Positions 31,520 through 63,465 of a stretch of DNA of 64,000 bases are shown here, piece by piece; position 1 is the stretch's first letter; the number at the start of each line of letters is the position of its first letter. The DNA is from Oncomelania hupensis (lineage: Eukaryota > Mollusca > Gastropoda > Littorinimorpha > Pomatiopsidae): assembly GCA_036898135.1 (NCBI GenBank), contig CM072512.1:38563145-38627144 (forward strand), written 5' to 3'. The translations under genes were made by a program, and so were the position numbers. Under the pieces are notes generated by a model. That model searched no databases. It was not told the origin of the DNA and was given only the letters and a program-made list of their open reading frames with translations.

Positions 31520-33799
31520 TGGCCCGGTCACACCGCCCGCACTTTGTTGGAGCGTTCCTTGAACGGTAGGGAGGGGGGACTGAATTTCGACAACGCTCGT
31601 CACCGCGCACAAAATGGGAAAAAAAAATCGAAAACACGGGCGTTGCCTTAGCGGTGCACCGCTGAAGCCGGCGTTGCTATAGCTTTGGCTTAACGGTAGC
31701 GAGCGTTGGTTTAGCGGTGACGCGAGCGTTGATAGAGCGGCATTCTGCGCATGCGGGCGTTGGCTCGGCGGGGGTTTAAAGTTGGTTTAGCGGCATACCG
31801 CTTTTGACTACGGAGTTGAACGGATCATCATGCCACGTGGACAAAAGAAGAGGAAGGCTGGAGAAGGAAAGGCAGCAGCACAGTGTTCAGTTGATAGCCA
31901 CCATTCTCTCCTGCCAATCCACTGATCCTGATGGGGAGTTGCACCAATGCTTGAGTAGGTTTTGCTGCCTCTTCCCATCACGTGAGGCTGTGTTGGGGCC
32001 TTGCACATCATAGTGTCCTCCAAGTTCCGTCCTTCTCTCCATGCCCCAGGCTTCAGGTTCCCATCTGGTTGTGCACGGTCCACAAGTCTGTTCTGGACCA
32101 CTGGGAAGCGGGTGCGCATCAGGTTGTGGAGGATGCAGCAAGCTTCCACGATGGTTCTGACAGTTTCATGGTGATGTTGCATGATGGTGAGCAGAATCTG
32201 GAACCTGTTGGCCAGGATGCCGAAGGCGTTCTCCACGACCCGTCTTGCCCTGGACAGCCGATAGTTGAAGATGCGCTCTTCATGGGTGAGGTTTCTGGTG
32301 CTGTACGGCTTCATGATGTAGGTCCGCAGTGAGAAGGCGTCATCCCCGATGATGAAGTAAGGCACATCCTGATTGTCATTGGGTAGGGGATCTGGCTGAG
32401 GAAAGGCATGAATCCTGTTCTGGTCCAGCCCACGATGGAGATCACTTTCGTTGTAGATCTGAGCGTCTGAGGATGAGCCATTGCCTGATAGGTCAATGTA
32501 GGTGAACTTGTAGTCAGCATCCACCATGGCAAACAGGATCACGCTGTAAAAGCCTTTGTAGTTGTAGAATTCTGAGCCAGAGTTACGAGGAGCTTTACAG
32601 GCCACGTGCTTGCCATCAATGACACCAACTGTGTGGGGAAAGTTCCATCTCTGGTACCATTGGTCAGCCAGATCTCTCCATCCTTGTTCAGTTGTTGGGC
32701 AAAACACGAGTTCATCTGTGTACTCCTCAATGATGACCTTTACCACTTCTCTGACTATCACACTGATGGTGTTGTGGGGAACCCTCCAGGCGTATTGCAT
32801 GTTTCTGTAGGTGTTACCAGAGGCCAGGTGCCGTAGGGTGATTGCCACTTTGAGACCAGGTTCCAGGCTTGCTCGGTAATTGGTGTCTTGCTTGGTCAAT
32901 CTGGGGGTCAGCCTCTGTACAACTTCATCAAACATGGCTGGTGGGATCCTCATGAAGTGCTGGAAGGCTCGTGGATCCTCATTCCTCAGCTCCACCATCA
33001 GCTTGTCATACAGTCCATGTTCAGGCCTTCTCAGAATCCACTGTCTGACCCACACAACTCTGTCTCTCCTTCTTCTCTCTCTTCTCCTTCTGTCAACAGC
33101 TTGTTGCAATCTGAGGAGGTTCTGATTCTGCTGCTGGATTAGTGCACCAATCATAGCAAGTCTCTCAGCATCCATGGTAGTACAGTTTTACTGTAACTTT
33201 GAGCAAATTCGATGTAAATGAGGTCTGCACTCAACGGCAGCTCGATTCCAAATGGGCTCCAGGTCCATTTCTCCCCGTATTTATAGCCAAATTCTGATCC
33301 CGCTCCGACACCTCCATATAAACGCCAAATAAAAGTTCATCACCGCAATGGATCGCTGCTTCAACGCCAGACATCATTCCAGCAATCCCGTGTCCGCTCG
33401 TAAAACGCTTACAACCGCTCCACCAAAGTTTGTGCAACGTTTAAACACCGCCCGGGCAAAGCTGGCGAAGCAGCGGTGGTCCAGCGTTCAAGATTTCTGC
33501 GTTGGCGTAGCGGAACCAAGCGTTCACGAACTTGCGTCTAGCGGTGCCAAACTTTGACTGGGCGTTGTTGGAGCGGTGGTGAACTTTGCCGGAGCGGAAA
33601 ATTGCCCACTCCTCACCGCTCGCAATATTTTGTGCAGCTCAAAACTTTCGGAGCGGTAGGAGGGACCATAAGCGGTGGTTGAGCGTATACGGCGTTGCCT
33701 TAACGGGGGCCAACTTCTGGTGAACGGTAACGAGCGGTGATGATTTTTTTTCACCGCTCCAGGAACGCTCCAGCAAAGTTCTTGCGGTGTGACCGGGCC
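31520..33799 (-). mobile_element. Complete PIF/Harbinger transposon
   Basis: The inverted ends share GGCCCGGTCACACCG and, further in, ACTTTG-TGGAGCGTTCC (left from 31,521, right ending 33,799). A TTA lies outside each end (31,517-31,519 and 33,800-33,802), the 3-bp duplication usual for this superfamily. The subterminal regions (31,560-31,800 and 33,400-33,770) are packed with AGCGTTG, GCGGTG and GAGCGG motifs in both directions, which may be transposase binding sites. One intact transposase gene lies inside on the minus strand. The second protein of typical Harbingers (Myb/SANT-like) is absent. The intact frame and matching ends point to recent insertion. Confidence 0.9.
31808..33175 (-). 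CDS. PIF/Harbinger transposase (HARBI1-like DDE nuclease)
   Basis: An uninterrupted 455-codon frame with an ATG at 33,175. An Arg-rich N-terminus (residues 28-40) is followed by a helix-turn-helix-like region (about 76-145) and the nuclease core. The DDE triad is visible: Asp187 in Gly-Val-Ile-Asp-Gly-Lys-His, Asp278/279 in Gly-Asp-Asp-Ala-Phe, and Glu315 in Val-Val-Glu-Asn-Ala-Phe-Gly. The C-terminal Cys-Cys-Ile-Leu-His-Asn block is also typical. The enzyme would cut and rejoin DNA at 3-bp TTA/TAA-like targets and normally needs a Myb-like partner for nuclear entry and binding; none is encoded here. The last 80 residues look like extension into non-conserved sequence. It lacks introns and has no host-gene context, so it is a transposon gene rather than a domesticated HARBI1. 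Confidence 0.93.
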   Translation of the reverse strand: MDAERLAMIGALIQQQNQNLLRLQQAVDRRRRERRRRDRVVWVRQWILRRPEHGLYDKLMVELRNEDPRAFQHFMRIPPAMFDEVVQRLTPRLTKQDTNYRASLEPGLKVAITLRHLASGNTYRNMQYAWRVPHNTISVIVREVVKVIIEEYTDELVFCPTTEQGWRDLADQWYQRWNFPHTVGVIDGKHVACKAPRNSGSEFYNYKGFYSVILFAMVDADYKFTYIDLSGNGSSSDAQIYNESDLHRGLDQNRIHAFPQPDPLPNDNQDVPYFIIGDDAFSLRTYIMKPYSTRNLTHEERIFNYRLSRARRVVENAFGILANRFQILLTIMQHHHETVRTIVEACCILHNLMRTRFPVVQNRLVDRAQPDGNLKPGAWREGRNLEDTMMCKAPTQPHVMGRGSKTYSSIGATPHQDQWIGRREWWLSTEHCAAAFPSPAFLFFCPRGMMIRSTP

Positions 33800-33802
33800 T
33801 TA

Positions 33803-34283
33803 AGGGCTGCGGGGACGGGAATGGGGCCGATGAGAAGGGGTGGGGGGGGGGGGGGGTGGCAGAGGGAACAAATTATTCTGACATTTTTTTTTAATACCAT
33901 AGGTAGTTATTTTGCTGAAACAGCTACCATGCAAGAGACAAGAAATAAATTAAATAGTCATTTTGTCAATAGTTCATAGAGTTGCAAAGCGCAATAAAGA
34001 AATCACCATAAACAATCTGATGTTTACGTTTTCTCAATTCTACTTTCTCTACTGATATTTAATGCTTCTTGCAAGGGATACTTCAGTAATTAAAGTTAAT
34101 GCGTCTTGCATTCTTCCTTTTAACTTTTCGTGTATATTTATTTTAACTAATTCTTACTTTATGAACTTTCTTTAAGTTTGAAACAAACGTGTTAATCTAA
34201 GTATTACATTTAAGTTAATTCTTTATTAGTAAGTTTACTGTAAAGTTAGCTTGAAATGCTAACTCCCCGGCGGGAACAACATT
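33803..34283. promoter_or_regulatory. Upstream region and 5' UTR of PMS2
   Basis: AT-rich DNA with a poly(G) patch near 33,842, leading into a short GC-richer patch (CCCCGGCGGG, 34,265-34,274) just before the ATG. No TATA box is evident, as is common for housekeeping genes. The Harbinger element ends only 480 bp upstream of the start codon. Confidence 0.4.
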
Positions 34284-54728
<20,445 letters not shown>

Positions 54729-55633
54729 ATTAGATTGGACTGCTCAAGTGCTTGTGCATGTGTGAGAGTGTTGTTTATATAGAAGGTGTGCAATGAGTGT
54801 GTATGACTGTATATGAGTACAGGTGCGTGCATGTGTGTTGAGATATTTTGTATGTGTTTGTGTAATTGGGTGAAAGATGAGTGGGCTGTGGGGTGCATGT
54901 GCGTGTTTACCTTCCAAATATTTGCCAATTGCGTGTTCAGAAAGTAATGTTGTTTTTCCAGATGTATCATAGTTATCTCCCTGTTATTATTTTACAGGTT
55001 GCCAATATTGTGTGTTCAGATTCTGAAATGCTTCACCCCTTTGTAGCATTCCAGTTTCCTTTGATCGATGATGTGTTCAGAACTATTTAAGATGTTCGCT
55101 GAATTACCGTAGTAATTTCTCATGTGTTTGTACTTTACATTGTGTTCAAAAACCTTTTTTGCACGTACAGTATTCCAAGATGTTTCATGGTATTATACAA
55201 TATTTTGTTCCTTATAATTATCCTTATTTTACCCTTATTGTGTTCAGAATTTATCCTCGGATTCTTGCAGAGAAATATTTCACAGAAATATTCTTGATTT
55301 CTTACACTTTACCCTCTCTATGTTCAGAAATCTGACAACTATTTTCAGATTCTTGCAGTTGCTGAACGTTCTAGAGGGATTTGTTTGTTCCAGAAATAGA
55401 ATCGTTTAACATTATGTAGTTTGCTTTGCTGATTAATGTAATTTTACTTATTCATGTGTTTTAATTTTGATATATTCACATTTTCAGCAATTGGAACGGA
55501 AAAGCATTTATTGGGGGAATGAGCCCATTATAAATTAGGCTGATAAATTTATGATTGATCAAGTGTGTAGATGTGATGGAGTGGATGCTTGAGTACATAG
55601 CAGCTGAATTGTTATGAAAACTTTTGCTGTACA

Positions 55634-55639
55634 AATAAA
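55634..55639 (+). terminator. AATAAA poly(A) signal, candidate for PMS2
   Basis: A canonical signal about 900 bases after the PMS2 stop codon, in AT-rich sequence. No stronger candidate was noted closer to the stop. Confidence 0.4.
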
Positions 55640-55733
55640 AAGTGAAAGAACATTTGAAAGGAAATGTTAGGAAAAAATAGACTTTTGATAGATCCATCAC
55701 ATTCATACTGGTTCCCCCAACCCCCACCCCCCT

Positions 55734-55734
<1 letters not shown>

Positions 55735-55801
<67 letters not shown>
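55735..55801. repeat. (CT)n microsatellite
   Basis: A perfect CT run following a C-rich patch and followed by a few CA units. Confidence 0.9.
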
Positions 55802-55809
<8 letters not shown>

Positions 55810-56197
55810 ACACTTGCGCAACGTCAAATATGATTGTGATAGAATAAAAATTTATTCCACTCAACTATCAAACGGATATTCCATCTGATTTACATAAGCA
55901 GCACCAGAAGTGTTGTACAGAAAACAGACAAGTTGAACCCTGACACACAGAAAACGGACTTGCACATTTGCGAAAAAACAGACTTGCAAATTATAGAACA
56001 AACGAACTTGCAAATTATAAAACTTTGGTGTGGCCAACAGATTGTTAGAAGTAACAAGATCACCTGACTCAACAATGACAAAATAGAACACAAATTATAT
56101 AATGGTAACAACAACAAACTAACAATGACAAATAATATAACATTGGTGTTTCAAAACCGAACACTGATGTCTCATATATAACCAGATCATTTGGTAT

Positions 56198-56365
56198 GCG
56201 GAATAGCTCAGTTGTCAGAGCGTACGACTTGTGCGAGTGCGTCTTGGGCGAATCCTGACTTCAGCAAACTATTGTGTATGGTTGCTGGATATTACGGGTC
56301 AGCGCCTTGAGAAGCTCTCTGAGCTTGTAAGTGTGGTATATAAGAGAAATCTTTCTTTTCTTTAC
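56198..56365 (+). mobile_element. tRNA-derived SINE, degraded
   Basis: The head has an A-box (ATAGCTCAGTTGTCAGAGCG, from about 56,204) and a weak B-box (GGGCGAATCCTGACTTC, about 56,248). A body then ends GCGCCTTGAGAAGC...GGTATATAAGAGAAATC, the same GCGC...TATA tail form as in other elements here. The head does not fold as an intact tRNA. Confidence 0.65.
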
Positions 56366-57230
56366 GCAACAGAATAATCATTAAATGGCAAAATCAAACC
56401 AATTTTTCTAGCAATAATTTCAATTTTTGTATGCAATACATCACCTAAGCATTTTACTCAAAGCTACAAAAATTCTGTCTCCATCAGAAATGCATGGGCT
56501 GATTGAAACTATTGTCATGTGCCCCATAAATTAATATTTTACTCCCTGCTCTCTTCCTGCAGTTATGAACTAAGACTTAAAATTGTCTTTCAGCTTAACT
56601 ATAATGCTTATTAAAGTGTCTATAAAATAAACTTGATAAAATAAATGGCTAAAACTAAAACAATTCCTCTTTTTAAAAAAAATTGTTACTTTTGTAAAAG
56701 TCCAAAATTAATATGCAAATTCCTAGCTTTTTCTTTTTACAAGATTTTGAGAAAAACTGGCAAAGTGGCCATTTTGTCAAAGTGGTGTTAAATGGTGTCA
56801 ACCACAGTTTTTACTAAATATCTTTGCCAACAAAATCTATAATCCTCCAACATAATGAAATTAATTCTTCCAATGATTCTTCAGAGTCGTTATTTCATCA
56901 CTACTGTGGCTTTCGATGCATCAGAATATTTCCACCCTGATTTATTATTATATAGTAAGATTATATTGGAAAGTTGAGACCAATGAAATCGTATTCTAGT
57001 ATGACTGATCATAAAATAGTAGAATATATCGTGTTGTATAACCAGTACAGTTGAAAGTTTGCTTTAACAAAAATACACCATTATCTATAAGTCATAATAT
57101 TTCAGCAGAATATAATGATAATCCATATATGTTATATGTGTCAACTGAATATTTATCAGGCTGCATTACTTAGAAAGTGATCCTCAAAAATCTTTCTTAA
57201 ATAAAAAAAAAAGTGTTTTGAGATTAATTC

Positions 57231-57376
57231 TCTCTCTCTCTCTGTGTCTCTCTCTGTCTCTCTGTCTCCCCCCCCCCCCCCTCTCTCTCTCTCTCTCACT
57301 GTCCCTCTTTTTCTATCTTTTTTACTTGTATACACCTAGGGTACACATGCACATTCACACATGCACACACACACAA
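57231..57376. repeat. (CT)n, poly(C) and (CA)n simple repeats
   Basis: An irregular CT-rich run with a poly(C) patch at about 57,269-57,280, followed after 50 bp by CA-rich sequence. Confidence 0.8.
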
Positions 57377-57490
57377 ACTCACACACACTTTCACAAGAAT
57401 TATACATCTATCACATTCTTGAAGTGCTCTTGATGTAACCGATACTAACCTTGCAGCAACACTCAATATTAAGCCACAGGCTCTGAAGCC

Positions 57491-57545
57491 TCTTCATCTT
57501 TGTATCTTTCACTATGTACTAGTGAAAGTTACAAAGATGAAAGAA
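57491..57545. other. Long hairpin with about 20-24 paired bases
   Basis: The left arm TTCATCTTTGTATCTTTCAC pairs with the right arm GTGAAAGTTACAAAGATGAA with one mismatch. The arms are joined through TA...TA and a loop of about five bases. It could be a pre-miRNA-like or mRNA-stability hairpin, or a short palindrome of mobile origin. The small loop is unusual for a miRNA. Confidence 0.5.
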
Positions 57546-60500
57546 GAGACTTGCAATCCCCTGTGATTAAATTTAAAGCTAAGCATTTTTTCACAATTTC
57601 AGAAACCTCTGAAAGCACATCAATATATTTTGAGACAGTTTAAATGTTCATCTGAATAATATCACACTTATAAAAAATAGTTTGAACCAACACACAATAT
57701 GGAAAATACATGATGACCATGTATAAATAAGAAAATTATTTTCTTTGAAGACGACATTGAAATGACAGACGTTAAATAAAATTTCAAATAAATGGTTTTA
57801 CTAAAACAAACATTGTCAAAATTATATAAACCATTGGTCAGCAAATTGCCTTTTCTTTGATACAGGAAATCACCAAAAATAACATATTATTTGGTCCCAT
57901 ATCAAAAATCCATGCTGCAAAATAAATAAATAAATAAAATGTAATAAATAAATTCATGACATAAATTAACCCAAAAATAATAGATTGAAGTAAAACATAA
58001 AACTTTGGATGGAAAAACTAAACGTAATGAAAAATAGCAATAAGTTAATAAGTTTAAATATGATAGTATATATATGCTGTTCAGATCAGAAATAAAGACT
58101 GTGAAAAATTGGCAACCCATTCAACAAAGCCATGCTTGACAGTGTTTGCAATTCTCTATCCAAATTTAAATAAGCAGGTCCCAAACAAAGCCTCGATACC
58201 AACAACACACACTATTACAACAATGTGACAGTTTTGAGTAGACATCACAACACAGTATTCATGTTCCAAATGTGCTGAAATTGTGCCACAAAGAAACCAC
58301 AACGGTTTGTCACAACACAGACTTTAAATTTAATTTACATTGAACGATATTTACAACATCCCGTGTAATAATTATAATAGAGATATTTACATATGCCATT
58401 TTTGGTGGGATCTTGTGGTATCCCTTGAAGAAGGAGATTTTGATATGATAATTACCACGGACAGTGATAATACAAAGTAATGGTATGATTACAAATTAAA
58501 TACCATAATGATATATGCGGATAGTCTAGCTCATTCTCTTTCTCCAAACATTAATTAGCAATTATTACAGAAATTGCAAGGCAACACAACAGCCACTAAC
58601 AAATTAATCAGCCTGGATTTGTTTTGCAATATACTCATTGTATCCCACTGTTAATTATTACAAAACCCCACAGATTTTGAGATTATTACAATCAGCATTA
58701 ATAGGAGCATATATTTTCAGCAGCAAGTATCTCTTCTGTTACCTGAATTGTCCTTTATACCCAACAGCAGTTACATCAGGGGAAAAGCTCTAACTTGTAT
58801 AGTTCAGCAACATCTTTACAGTCGCAGTAGTTTGAAACTGGATGTCTAAAGCTACGTTAACAATAGGGACCGACATATACTACCTTATCTTCAAATCTAT
58901 CCAACTTAAAGAAATATTGATTGCAAATATGTTGACGAAAGAAACCCTGATAGCACCTGACTTTGAATATATGAAGCATTTATAATCAATGTCACAAAGT
59001 GATGGGGTTGAATGTGAGAGAAATTAATCAAAGGGTAAAGAAACAAGTTTGAGTTTAATTAAGCTGCTGCCCTTGTTAGTGCCTTGTGAACTATTTGTTG
59101 TCAGTATTCCCTCTGCCCTAAAATAGTATATGGCAATAAATATGATTATCACTTTAATATCAGTGAAACATGGCATCACTGTATCATGAAATTATGACAC
59201 TATTTCCATTGACTAGCTCAAGAAATGCATAGCCCTAGCCTTCGGCGGCCATCTTAAATATTAGAATATGAAAAACATTTATGAGAATTCTAATTTACTT
59301 GAATTATTGATAAATGATTTCATTAAATATCCATCTTAACATTAAAAATATTATATATATATGAAAAGTATGTCAAAAATAAATTATATAATTAATTTCT
59401 AGTTAATTAGTTATTTATTAATACTGCAATCCATCCATTTTCCCATATGTATGTTTGGTGCAGTATCAAAATCCTTTCAAATCACATCAGAGGATGAATA
59501 AAATTGTAAAAACAAATGTGTTGTTTTTTTAAAAAAAACATTCAAGTGCTTTTCAGCAAATGTTTCCAAAATCTTTGGACAATTAAAAGCCAGTTACTTT
59601 AGTTTTGTATTCAAATGCCTTGAATTGTCTTGATCCAGCTGTGGAGATGTCCATGGGGAATGTCTGTGTGAACTGCAGAATTTGAAAACAATTGTAATGT
59701 TTTTCAACTAGTGCAGCTGTGTGAATATTCTGTCAGGCTTATATGATTTGGCAAAGTTCATATCAGAAATCACAAACGATGATAATTTGTACAGATTCAG
59801 ATAAAGGTTCAGTCATGTCAGTGTGCAGAATAATTGTTCCATTATTCTGGTACAGTCCGTGTGCTTTTATACATTTTATAATTAATATAATTTAATATTA
59901 TCCCTTGGTCAGGAGATACCTTCAGGAAACTGTCATTTGCTTTTCCAATTGAAGAAAACTTCCACATCTTGTTGACATTTTTGTTGAAAAGCCAGTGTCT
60001 ATAGTAGCCCTACATTCTTAATACATCTATATCACACGGAGTGAGAATTGTATTTCAGGAGTCTTCCACAATGTGGGGAAAAGGGTTCAGTTGAGTCCAA
60101 TAATGCAAAGAAAGTCATGAAAAATGTACACCTTGTAGTACTTACTGCAAATGTCCAATGACCATTATTATCAATGTTATTTCACACATTTTCAGAAAAT
60201 TTTAGTCATCAAGTTTCACTTGTATAGTTCTTATAATTTTTGGGGGTGTCACAATCCATCCACAACATAATACACAGTTTATATTATGATATTGACATGT
60301 ACACAACATTTTATTAACGTTAGTGCTTCCAATTAAATGGTCTTGTGTTAATATGCCACGTAAGGCTGGCACTGTTCAGCATTTTCACTTGAAAGTTGGT
60401 AAAGTACACAATTCACGATGTTCTCAGCAATAAATCACCATCAGAATGTAAAGCCATTCTGGTTATTTCTGTCGCCTATACACATCAAAGACTGACGATG

Positions 60501-60883
60501 GCTCTAATTTCTGCACTACCATGAAGGACTGCAAACACAAATGAGCAACAAAACTATTAATTTTGTGTTCCGAGCCAGCAGACACTATTCATAACAGTTT
60601 CAAGTTGCTTCCCTTTGATACTACTTTGTTGCTCCCGGCTGTATGCAGAATTCACAGAGTACTTGTGTAAAGCACTTCGTATCTATCTATAATATGATGT
60701 TCTCTCAATGTTTCAGTTAAAGAAAGCTGCACACACATTTTTTTGCGATCCAGTAGATGAAACTACATATGTTATTTCCGTGTACCAAATCATTGTATTT
60801 ATCACATCTCAGAATTGTGGCGTAGGAGGTGGCCAGCACTGCAAATGGTGTTAATAAGGCTCATGAAAGATGATGCTGTCCAT

Positions 60884-61030
60884 GTCCTGTGCATGCAGAT
60901 GCCATTGCAGATGTGTGTACAACCAGCAGGGCAGATATCATAACCAGCAGTGCAGATGCTGAGTAGTCCTATGCAGATGCCTGTGCAGATGCCAATGCAC
61001 AGATGCCTGTGCAGATGCCAATGCAGAGGT
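60884..61030. repeat. Minisatellite of CAGATGCC-type units
   Basis: Repeats of TGTGCAGATGCCAATGCA and partial units (GCAGATGCC, TGCAGATG) occur about nine times. It lies just downstream of the RASGEF1-like stop codon, within its presumed 3' UTR. Confidence 0.8.
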
Positions 61031-61177
61031 CCAGCAGCGCCAGAACTTCAGTTTCGACTGTGCCATTTACCATCATGATTTGGATTTGCCATTTGAAGTT
61101 GTTGATTGCGGCGATGTGGAGGACGATGTACTAGATGCGGATGACGTGGAAGAAGTGGACACCCTAGACTTCGTATG

Positions 61178-63465
61178 TCACAAGCCAGCCTGTGACCTGC
61201 ACGAATAAAAGAAAATGAATTACTCCTCTTCATAAAGTTTGTAGTATGACAGAGAGGGGATTTATAATAATAATAATAATGGATTTTTATATAGCGGGTA
61301 CTCCAGCCTATGACCAGACTCACCACGCTTTACATAGTCATTACATTTAAATACATGCACTCGATAAAACATCGCTTTTGCTACAATACACCAAAAGACA
61401 GAACAGTAAAGGTACAAACTATTTACAACTATGTACGGAAATGACAAAAAAAAGACAAATAGACTATTTACAACTATGTACACAAATGACAAAAAAGACA
61501 GAAATAGAATAGCAAAAACCGATTTACTTTCTCTTTTGAAAATGAAAATGATGTAGCAAAAACACTTGCTAAAATCTTACATGCCACAGAAGCTAATAAT
61601 AATGTATGATGATTTTAAAATGCATTTTGAAAGTACAATCATCACACAACAATAAAGTTAATTCGACAAAATAATAATTATTTTACAAATATTTAGGATC
61701 GCAAAAAAAAAAAAAAAAAAGAAAGCTTACTTGAGCTGCTTGTGCCTCTCTTTGTCGTAGTTGTTCTCTGGCTGTTCACACTCGTATGAAGCAAGCGACA
61801 GTGCTGCAAAAAATGAAACAGGAGGCATTCATAATCCCAGTTTGTACAATTATACCATTTGTCCTTTTAATACTAAATTGAACAAAATGCACTGTTATAA
61901 CATCAAAATTGAAGAGGGGAATTGTTATTTTGTGAAGAATACATTTGTAATACAGTGAAAAGGACAATTCTGCAATTACACATCAATTATGTTTTGTTGA
62001 TTGATACTTACTTGTTTCTGAGAAGACCGGCAATGTCTGAACATAGTGCATGACCTTGCTGTTCCTCTCGTAGGGACATTCCACCTGCTGCCACGCTATC
62101 AGGTCAGACACCTGCTTTGCCAACAGCCAGCATTTCTGTAGAAACGAAACACAAAAGCATACTAAACTCATATTGTCTGTGTGTGATCATTATAGTAGGT
62201 AAGTTAGTCAGCTGGTTTTGTTGATCGGTCATTTGGTCAGTCAGTTAAATATAACTATTTCTGTCATGTGGTAAATTGCTCAGCAAGCTGGTTAAATTGC
62301 TTCATAATTATGTAGTCACTGGTCAGTACAATAACCTGTCCAAGAGTTGGGTATTAGGTTTGTGAAAAAAAGAAGTTCTGTGAGTCTGCAAAACCAGTAT
62401 CAGTTGGCTGAGTAACGCAAAATCTTACCCATGCCATAGAAGCTAATAAATTACATCCATTTATTTCTAAAATAGGTGTCCAAAGTAATGCAAGGGTAAA
62501 ATAGAAATCAACTTTAATCTGTTTGGAGGCAGAGGTGTTAACATTAATAAAAGGATTAAAAATAAACACGAGACAGATGTTTTACAAAAGTATTTAATCC
62601 CTTAAAATCTGCAGTCATCGTTCATACCTCAAAGTTGACATTGCCATCTTTTTGTCGATTTGTGCAACCTTCATTGAGGAAGTACAGGTCCTTCACAAAC
62701 AGGCTGAAGAATGGAATCACCACCTGTAACATAGTCAACAAATTAACGCTTTGGAAATATATTTATTCCAGAGCAAATGCTTGAAGTACATATTTTGTGA
62801 GAATAACTTCCGACAACAAAATCCATATTAAAACACGACATAAAAAAGGTGTCATCAAGATAAATAAAAAACAAAACAGTTTTTTGTCAAGCAGGGATAT
62901 TAGCATCGCAACCATAAACAGCAACAACAACAACCCCGACAACCAACAACGAAAACAACAGCAATAAGAAATTGCTATACAAGTAACTTACCCTCTCTCT
63001 GTCATTGGAAGCACACTGTGCTCGCCACATGGCCGCCTTCAGACAAGACCTGTAGCTGCCAAAGTTGTTGGAGGGGTCCATCTGATGTTCCAGAATGTCA
63101 AACTTCGCTGTGTTGACTTTGGCCCACTGGTTTAAAAATAAAATAAAAAATCAACAGTGAATTAAAGTATTGCAAGGGCATTGGTCTACAGTTTTAAAAA
63201 AACAAAACAACAAAAAACCACACAAAAAGATACCGATTGTTCTGCTTTCTACTATTCATCATTCTAACGGAACCATTGCAAAATACATCAATCACAAGTG
63301 TTACAAGGAGAAAATCTCTTTAATGAATTCTGAAGTTAGTTAGTTCTTAATTCATTGTGTCATGACTTGAGTAGGAACTTGGTTGGGAAAAGTATGTCTA
63401 AATTATGTATAAATTAAAACTTACCGTCTTTTTCAGCCTGGCAACAGGACTCATGTTGATGCCAG
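61178..63465 (-). CDS. RASGEF1B: RASGEF1-type Ras-family guanine nucleotide exchange factor, 3' part
   Basis: Six exons in transcription order: 63465-63425, 63126-62992, 62723-62628, 62135-62012, 61803-61731 and 61196-61178. All are GT-AG, and phases close to 161 residues plus stop. They encode the C-terminal half of a RasGEF (CDC25-homology) domain: Asn-Met-Ser-Pro-Val-Ala-Arg-Leu-Lys-Lys-Thr, Met-Asp-Pro-Ser-Asn-Asn-Phe, Tyr-Arg-Ser-Cys-Leu-Lys, Val-Val-Ile-Pro-Phe-Phe-Ser-Leu-Phe-Val-Lys-Asp, Gln-Val-Glu-Cys-Pro-Tyr-Glu, and Ala-Ser-Tyr-Glu...Glu-Asn-Asn. The order and short C-terminus fit the RASGEF1A/B/C family, which promotes GTP loading of small GTPases such as Rap2. Which vertebrate paralogue it matches is not decided. 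The N-terminal RasGEF-N part lies beyond 64,000. An alternative frame in the last exon was rejected on splice phase. Confidence 0.88.
61266..61500 (-). repeat. Retroposon tail in the last intron of the RASGEF1-like gene
   Basis: A short (AAT)n is followed by TGGATTTTTATATAGCGGG, which on the minus strand reads GCTATATAAAAATCC-(ATT)n, the shared tail form. Two near-identical blocks, GACTATTTACAACTATGTAC and the like, occur at about 61,416 and 61,462. Confidence 0.6.

Larger units (their letters stand above)
55851..61177 (-). other. Gene-free stretch, probably the long 3' UTR of the RASGEF1-like gene plus spacer
   Basis: No open frame or exon of substance on either strand. The sequence is AT-rich and mostly unique. 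It holds a SINE near 56,198, simple repeats, a hairpin at 57,491-57,545 and a minisatellite at 60,884-61,030. A minus-strand AATAAA (TTTATT at 55,851-55,856) could end the RASGEF1-like transcript, giving a 3' UTR of about 5.3 kb. Nearer signals cannot be excluded. Confidence 0.4.

Noticed and set aside
61048..61326. Alternative reading of the last RASGEF1-like exon (Gly-His-Arg-Leu-Ala-Cys-Asp...)
   Set aside because: The phase of the upstream donor at 61,731 puts the exon in another frame, which ends after Lys-Ser-Gln-Ala-Gly-Leu, close to where RASGEF1 proteins normally end.
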